From the NCBI GenBank assembly GCA_903929755.1, contig CAIYVZ010000174.1, positions 1 to 46,329 of the forward strand: 46,329 bases of DNA, written 5' to 3'. This document shows, piece after piece, positions 44,436-46,329 of this stretch. The DNA is from an uncultured Acidobacteriia bacterium. Its GTDB lineage: Bacteria; Acidobacteriota; Terriglobia; Bryobacterales; Bryobacteraceae. The position numbers and the translations under genes are program-made. Numbering within the stretch: position 1 is the stretch's first letter; every line of letters begins with the position of its first letter. The notes beneath the pieces were generated by a model, which was not told where the DNA came from, did no database searches, and was given only the letters and a program-made list of their open reading frames with translations.

Positions 44436-44933
44436 ATGCCTCGTCTGGCGAGAGCGGTTCGTCATTTTCTAGCTTGGCGGGCGTCTGAGCAGGTTCTTTT
44501 GCCGGCTGCGTGGATTGTGCTTGGCTACAGTCGACTGCTGGTAGCTGCGCTTCCGTTCCGATATTTCGCACCTTGGCTTGGTGCCTCCCTGGGGGCGTCC
44601 CCTTGGATTCCTCTGCTCAGCTCCGGAACCGAGACTCGCGCCGCGTCCATCGGTAAGGTGGTCCGGGTCGCTGCTCGCTATACGCCGTGGAAATCGAGTT
44701 GTTTGCCCCAGGCGATGACCGCCGCAGTCTTGCTGCGATTCTTTGCCATACCCTACAGTTTTTTCCTGGGCGTGGCCCGAACCCCCAACCATTTGACTGC
44801 CCATGCCTGGGTTGCCGCTGGTCGCGTCCAGGTTACCGGCGGCTCGGGGTTTGGTGAATTTTCCGTGGTCTGTTGCTTCGTCCGTGCGGCTTCAAAGCGC
44901 AGGGCTCCTTCCTCCTCTAGCACCCCCCTCTAA
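44436..44933 (+). CDS. lasso leader peptidase (transglutaminase-like, B2)
   Basis: A 165-residue member of the transglutaminase-like cysteine protease family that removes the precursor leader. The start ATG 44436 gives MPRLARAVRHFLAWRASEQV, the usual basic helix; GTG 44421 and 44427 are in frame just upstream. After a hydrophobic segment (LLPAAWIVLGYSRLLVAALP) comes the catalytic Cys in WKSSCLPQAMTAAVLLR and the His in TAHAWVAAGRVQ. The third residue (Asp) is not obvious: the segment after the His reads VQVTGGSGFGEFSVVCCF. It is the only intact B2 in the window and would serve both precursors. Confidence 0.83.
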   Translation: MPRLARAVRHFLAWRASEQVLLPAAWIVLGYSRLLVAALPFRYFAPWLGASLGASPWIPLLSSGTETRAASIGKVVRVAARYTPWKSSCLPQAMTAAVLLRFFAIPYSFFLGVARTPNHLTAHAWVAAGRVQVTGGSGFGEFSVVCCFVRAASKRRAPSSSSTPL

Positions 44934-44964
44934 CGAACTCAGCTGATCAGAAACACAAGCTGGT

Positions 44965-45185
44965 TTATCCAAACCTTTCCAGCAGCCGGCATGACGTTTC
45001 GTCGCTGGCCAGAAAGCGCACGGCGGCAGCAACTTCCTCGGCGAGACCAATGCGTCCCATCGGGATGGCCTGGGTGACGTGGGTTTTCTGCTCGTCCTTC
45101 GCGAGTTCCTGCGCAAGGGACTTGGTGAGGCCGAGGAGACCGGCGTTGGCGGCGACATAGGGCGAAATGACCTGCTTTTTTCCGA
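44965..45185 (-). pseudogene. C-terminal fragment of a short-chain dehydrogenase (copy 1)
   Basis: On the minus strand the DNA encodes KQVISPYVAANAGLLGLTKS, then LAQELAKDEQ and IPMGRIGLAEEVAAAVRFLA, ending LLERFG with TAA at 44965-44967. This is the last 70 residues of an SDR/FabG-like reductase. The catalytic Tyr is kept but the Lys four residues on is Asn (YVAAN), and the whole N-terminal Rossmann part is missing: homology stops where the duplicated precursor unit begins. Non-functional. Confidence 0.75.
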
Positions 45186-45190
45186 ACTTA

Positions 45191-45246
45191 AAATCATAGT
45201 AAGATCACTTTAGTTCCTGTAATCCAGCGGATGGAGATCAAACTCG
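45191..45246 (+). promoter_or_regulatory. duplicated promoter region before precursor A2
   Basis: Parallels 44187-44239: TAAGAT at 45200-45205, the block GTTCCTGTAATCCAGCGG at 45213-45230 and a GGAG ribosome binding site at 45233-45236, ten bases before the ATG. Conservation of all three elements suggests A2 is still expressed. Confidence 0.45.
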
Positions 45247-45399
45247 ATGGAAAAAAACGCGATGGAAGTTACACATCAGGGCGTGACACTTCAGCCCCAA
45301 CCGTGGGAGACGCCACGGATTGACGCCGAGGCGGTCGCATTATCGACGCAGAAGGATGCAGCTTTAGAAGAAACAACTCCCCAGAAGAATGGCTCGTAA
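45247..45399 (+). CDS. lasso precursor peptide A2
   Basis: A 50-residue second precursor. It keeps the leader blocks HQGVTLQ, QPWETPRIDA and ALSTQ of A1, but the predicted core after the STQ cleavage site is KDAALEETTPQKNGS: same length (15), same first residue, same Glu7 and same KNGS end, with the middle changed. Acceptors could be Glu6 or Glu7; if the core began at Ser, Glu9 or Glu10. The reading frame is intact although the neighbouring B2 copy is deleted, so it probably depends on B1, B2 and C of the main cluster. The gene is too short for most annotators and is easily missed. Confidence 0.8.
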   Translation: MEKNAMEVTHQGVTLQPQPWETPRIDAEAVALSTQKDAALEETTPQKNGS

Positions 45400-45433
45400 C
45401 TAAGCTGACTGTTGTCCAGTGGTGGTGAAATCT

Positions 45434-45580
45434 ATGCCTCGTCTGGCGAGAGCGGTTCGTCATCTTGTCGCCCGGCGGGCGTCCCCGTGGATTCCGCTGC
45501 TCAGCTCCGGAACCGAGGCTCGCGCCGCGTCCATGTTTCGCCCACACGCCTGCAAAACGTGCGGCACCTTCCTCCTCTAA
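45434..45580 (+). pseudogene. deleted B2 leader-peptidase copy
   Basis: An open frame of 48 codons. Its start MPRLARAVRHLVARRAS matches the first residues of the intact B2, then jumps to PWIPLLSSGTEARAAS (matching B2 residues about 50-70) and ends in a DNA stretch like the B2 3' end, in another frame. The catalytic Cys and His regions are gone, so two internal deletions removed the active site. Confidence 0.8.
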
Positions 45581-45623
45581 CGCCGCCTCTCACGAACCCG
45601 GCTGATCAGAGACACAAGCCAGT

Positions 45624-45790
45624 TTATCCAAACCTTTCCAGCAGCCAGAATGACGTTTCCGACCGTTTGCGCAGGTGGATGAGCGCAAACGGCGGCAGCA
45701 ACTTCCTCGGCGCGACCAATCCGTCCCAACGGGATGGCCTGTATGTGACTTGGTGAGGCCTTGGCCAACCCCGGCATGACCAGGGACAAC
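45624..45790 (-). pseudogene. C-terminal fragment of a short-chain dehydrogenase (copy 2)
   Basis: A second, more damaged copy of the SDR tail. IQAIPLGRIGRAEEVAAAV is in one frame and SETSFWLLERFG, ending at TAA 45624-45626, in another, so there is a frameshift; the AANAGLLGL region is deleted. Same position relative to the B2 stub as copy 1 has to the intact B2. Confidence 0.7.
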
Positions 45791-45802
45791 CTTCCCTCCG
45801 CC

Positions 45803-45820
45803 GCTCCTGTAAGCCAGTGG
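45803..45820 (+). repeat. third copy of the precursor-upstream block
   Basis: GCTCCTGTAAGCCAGTGG, 17 of 18 bases identical to 44202-44219, placed just beyond the second SDR fragment. No precursor follows. A trace of a third tandem unit. Confidence 0.65.
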
Positions 45821-45839
45821 CGGCGCACTGGTTCAGTTG

Positions 45840-46177
45840 AAATGTGAAAAAAACTGTAAAGGTTTTCGGTATCTCGACGATAGAGATATGTGGAGCGAGA
45901 CACATGACAAAAGAACGCCGAAGGACATGCTCGAAGGCCGTCGCGCGTACATCCACGCCGCGCGGACCGCAAGCTCGAACAGGCCCGGCGCAGCCGCGAT
46001 GCGGCCGCAGGAAAAGAACAAAAGAAATTGATTCCGGCCTCAAGTCGGGAAGCCGCTTAGCCGATAGACATGTGTCGGCCAAAACAGAAGCAGGCTCTGC
46101 GGGGACGCAACCTGCCAGGGTAGCCTGGATTCCCATGCCTTAAAAATCCCCGCCCGAAGGGGGGAATCTCTCGCCGT
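45840..46177. other. gene-poor stretch with possible decayed coding sequence
   Basis: No intact gene is supported. From about 45966 one plus-strand frame reads DRKLEQARRSRDAAAGKEQK and then KLIPASSREAA before a stop near 46060, and a neighbouring frame reads DMLEGRRAYIHAA just before it; together they look like a frameshifted helical protein. Family not recognised. A small GC-rich inverted repeat lies at about 46147-46166. Confidence 0.35.
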
Positions 46178-46329
46178 CGGCTCGCCTCCCGGCTCACCTC
46201 CCGGCTCACCTCCCGGCTCACCTCCCGGCTCACCTCCCGGCTCACCTCCCGGCTCACCCCCCGGCTCACCTCCCGGCTCACCTCCCGGCTCACCTCCCGG
46301 CTCACCTCCCGGCTCACCTCCCGGCTCAC
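46178..46329. repeat. 12-bp tandem repeat running off the window
   Basis: Twelve full units of CGGCTCACCTCC plus a partial one, the first with G for A and the seventh ending CCCCC. The minus strand encodes (Arg-Glu-Val-Ser)n in an open frame that continues beyond the window. Copy number cannot be known from here. Confidence 0.9.

Noticed and set aside
44965-45790. Functional short-chain dehydrogenase belonging to the lasso locus
   Set aside because: Both copies lack the cofactor-binding half, copy 1 has Asn for the catalytic Lys and copy 2 is frameshifted.
46178-46329. Possible CRISPR array
   Set aside because: The repeat unit is 12 bp with no spacers; it is a simple minisatellite.

Overview
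The window looks like a chromosomal segment of an Acidobacteriota member of the Solibacter/Bryobacter type. The strongest clues are two copies of the Solibacter-type surface-protein C-terminal domain (TIGR03437-like), one intact at the end of the leucine-rich repeat protein at 29486-32020 and one decayed near 28670-28830. The high-GC coding style and the mix of single-copy housekeeping genes with many decayed fragments fit this. The assignment is an inference; no ribosomal RNA or other decisive marker is present, and no tRNA gene was recognised.

Left part (1-2.5 kb): a phage remnant on the minus strand, with a portal protein that loses its family sequence near the window edge, the large terminase, and a small protein upstream of it. 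From 2.7 to 8.7 kb a tightly packed plus-strand operon carries a VOC protein, an MFS exporter, a TPR protein, a Nudix hydrolase, a large GT-C-like membrane protein with a discoidin-like tail, and a BadF/NagK-type kinase. A MbcA/ParS-RES toxin-antitoxin pair and a second VOC protein follow. From 10.3 to 26 kb lie metabolic genes: a ThDP enzyme, a FadB-like bifunctional beta-oxidation protein, a DoxX-like membrane protein, a thioredoxin-like protein, then a probable minus-strand operon (Gfo/Idh/MocA oxidoreductase, metallo-beta-lactamase-fold hydrolase, M1 peptidase, threonine synthase, APC permease), an alpha/beta hydrolase and a KdgD-like dehydratase. Between 26 and 28.5 kb is a regulatory patch: a dead REP-associated transposase, a FliA-type sigma factor, and an ECF sigma factor coupled to an unusual zinc-finger/STAS fusion. 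A plant-type LRR surface protein (29.5-32 kb) sits among decayed surface-protein DNA. Then comes the conserved translation/transcription operon rimP-nusA-infB-ylxP-rbfA (32.6-38.7 kb, minus strand), with a terminator hairpin and a triplicated 17-bp repeat around the rimP start.

The most notable system is at 39.1-45.8 kb: a lasso-peptide biosynthetic locus. On the minus strand, four genes joined by ATGA stop/start overlaps encode an HPr-kinase-like peptide kinase, a sulfotransferase, a PqqD-like RRE protein (B1) and an asparagine-synthase-like lasso cyclase (C), followed 4 bp later by an ATP-grasp protein. Divergently, on the plus strand, are a short precursor peptide (A1) and a transglutaminase-like leader peptidase (B2). 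About 1 kb further on, a second intact precursor (A2) with a similar leader but a different core lies in a tandemly duplicated unit whose B2 copy is deleted to a 48-residue stub. Both units end in an antisense fragment of a short-chain dehydrogenase. The predicted chain is: B1 binds the leader through its WETPxI motif, B2 cuts after the leader, C closes the macrolactam, and the kinase and sulfotransferase modify the core. The C-terminal Ser shared by both cores suits the kinase. The window ends in a 12-bp minisatellite that runs off the edge.
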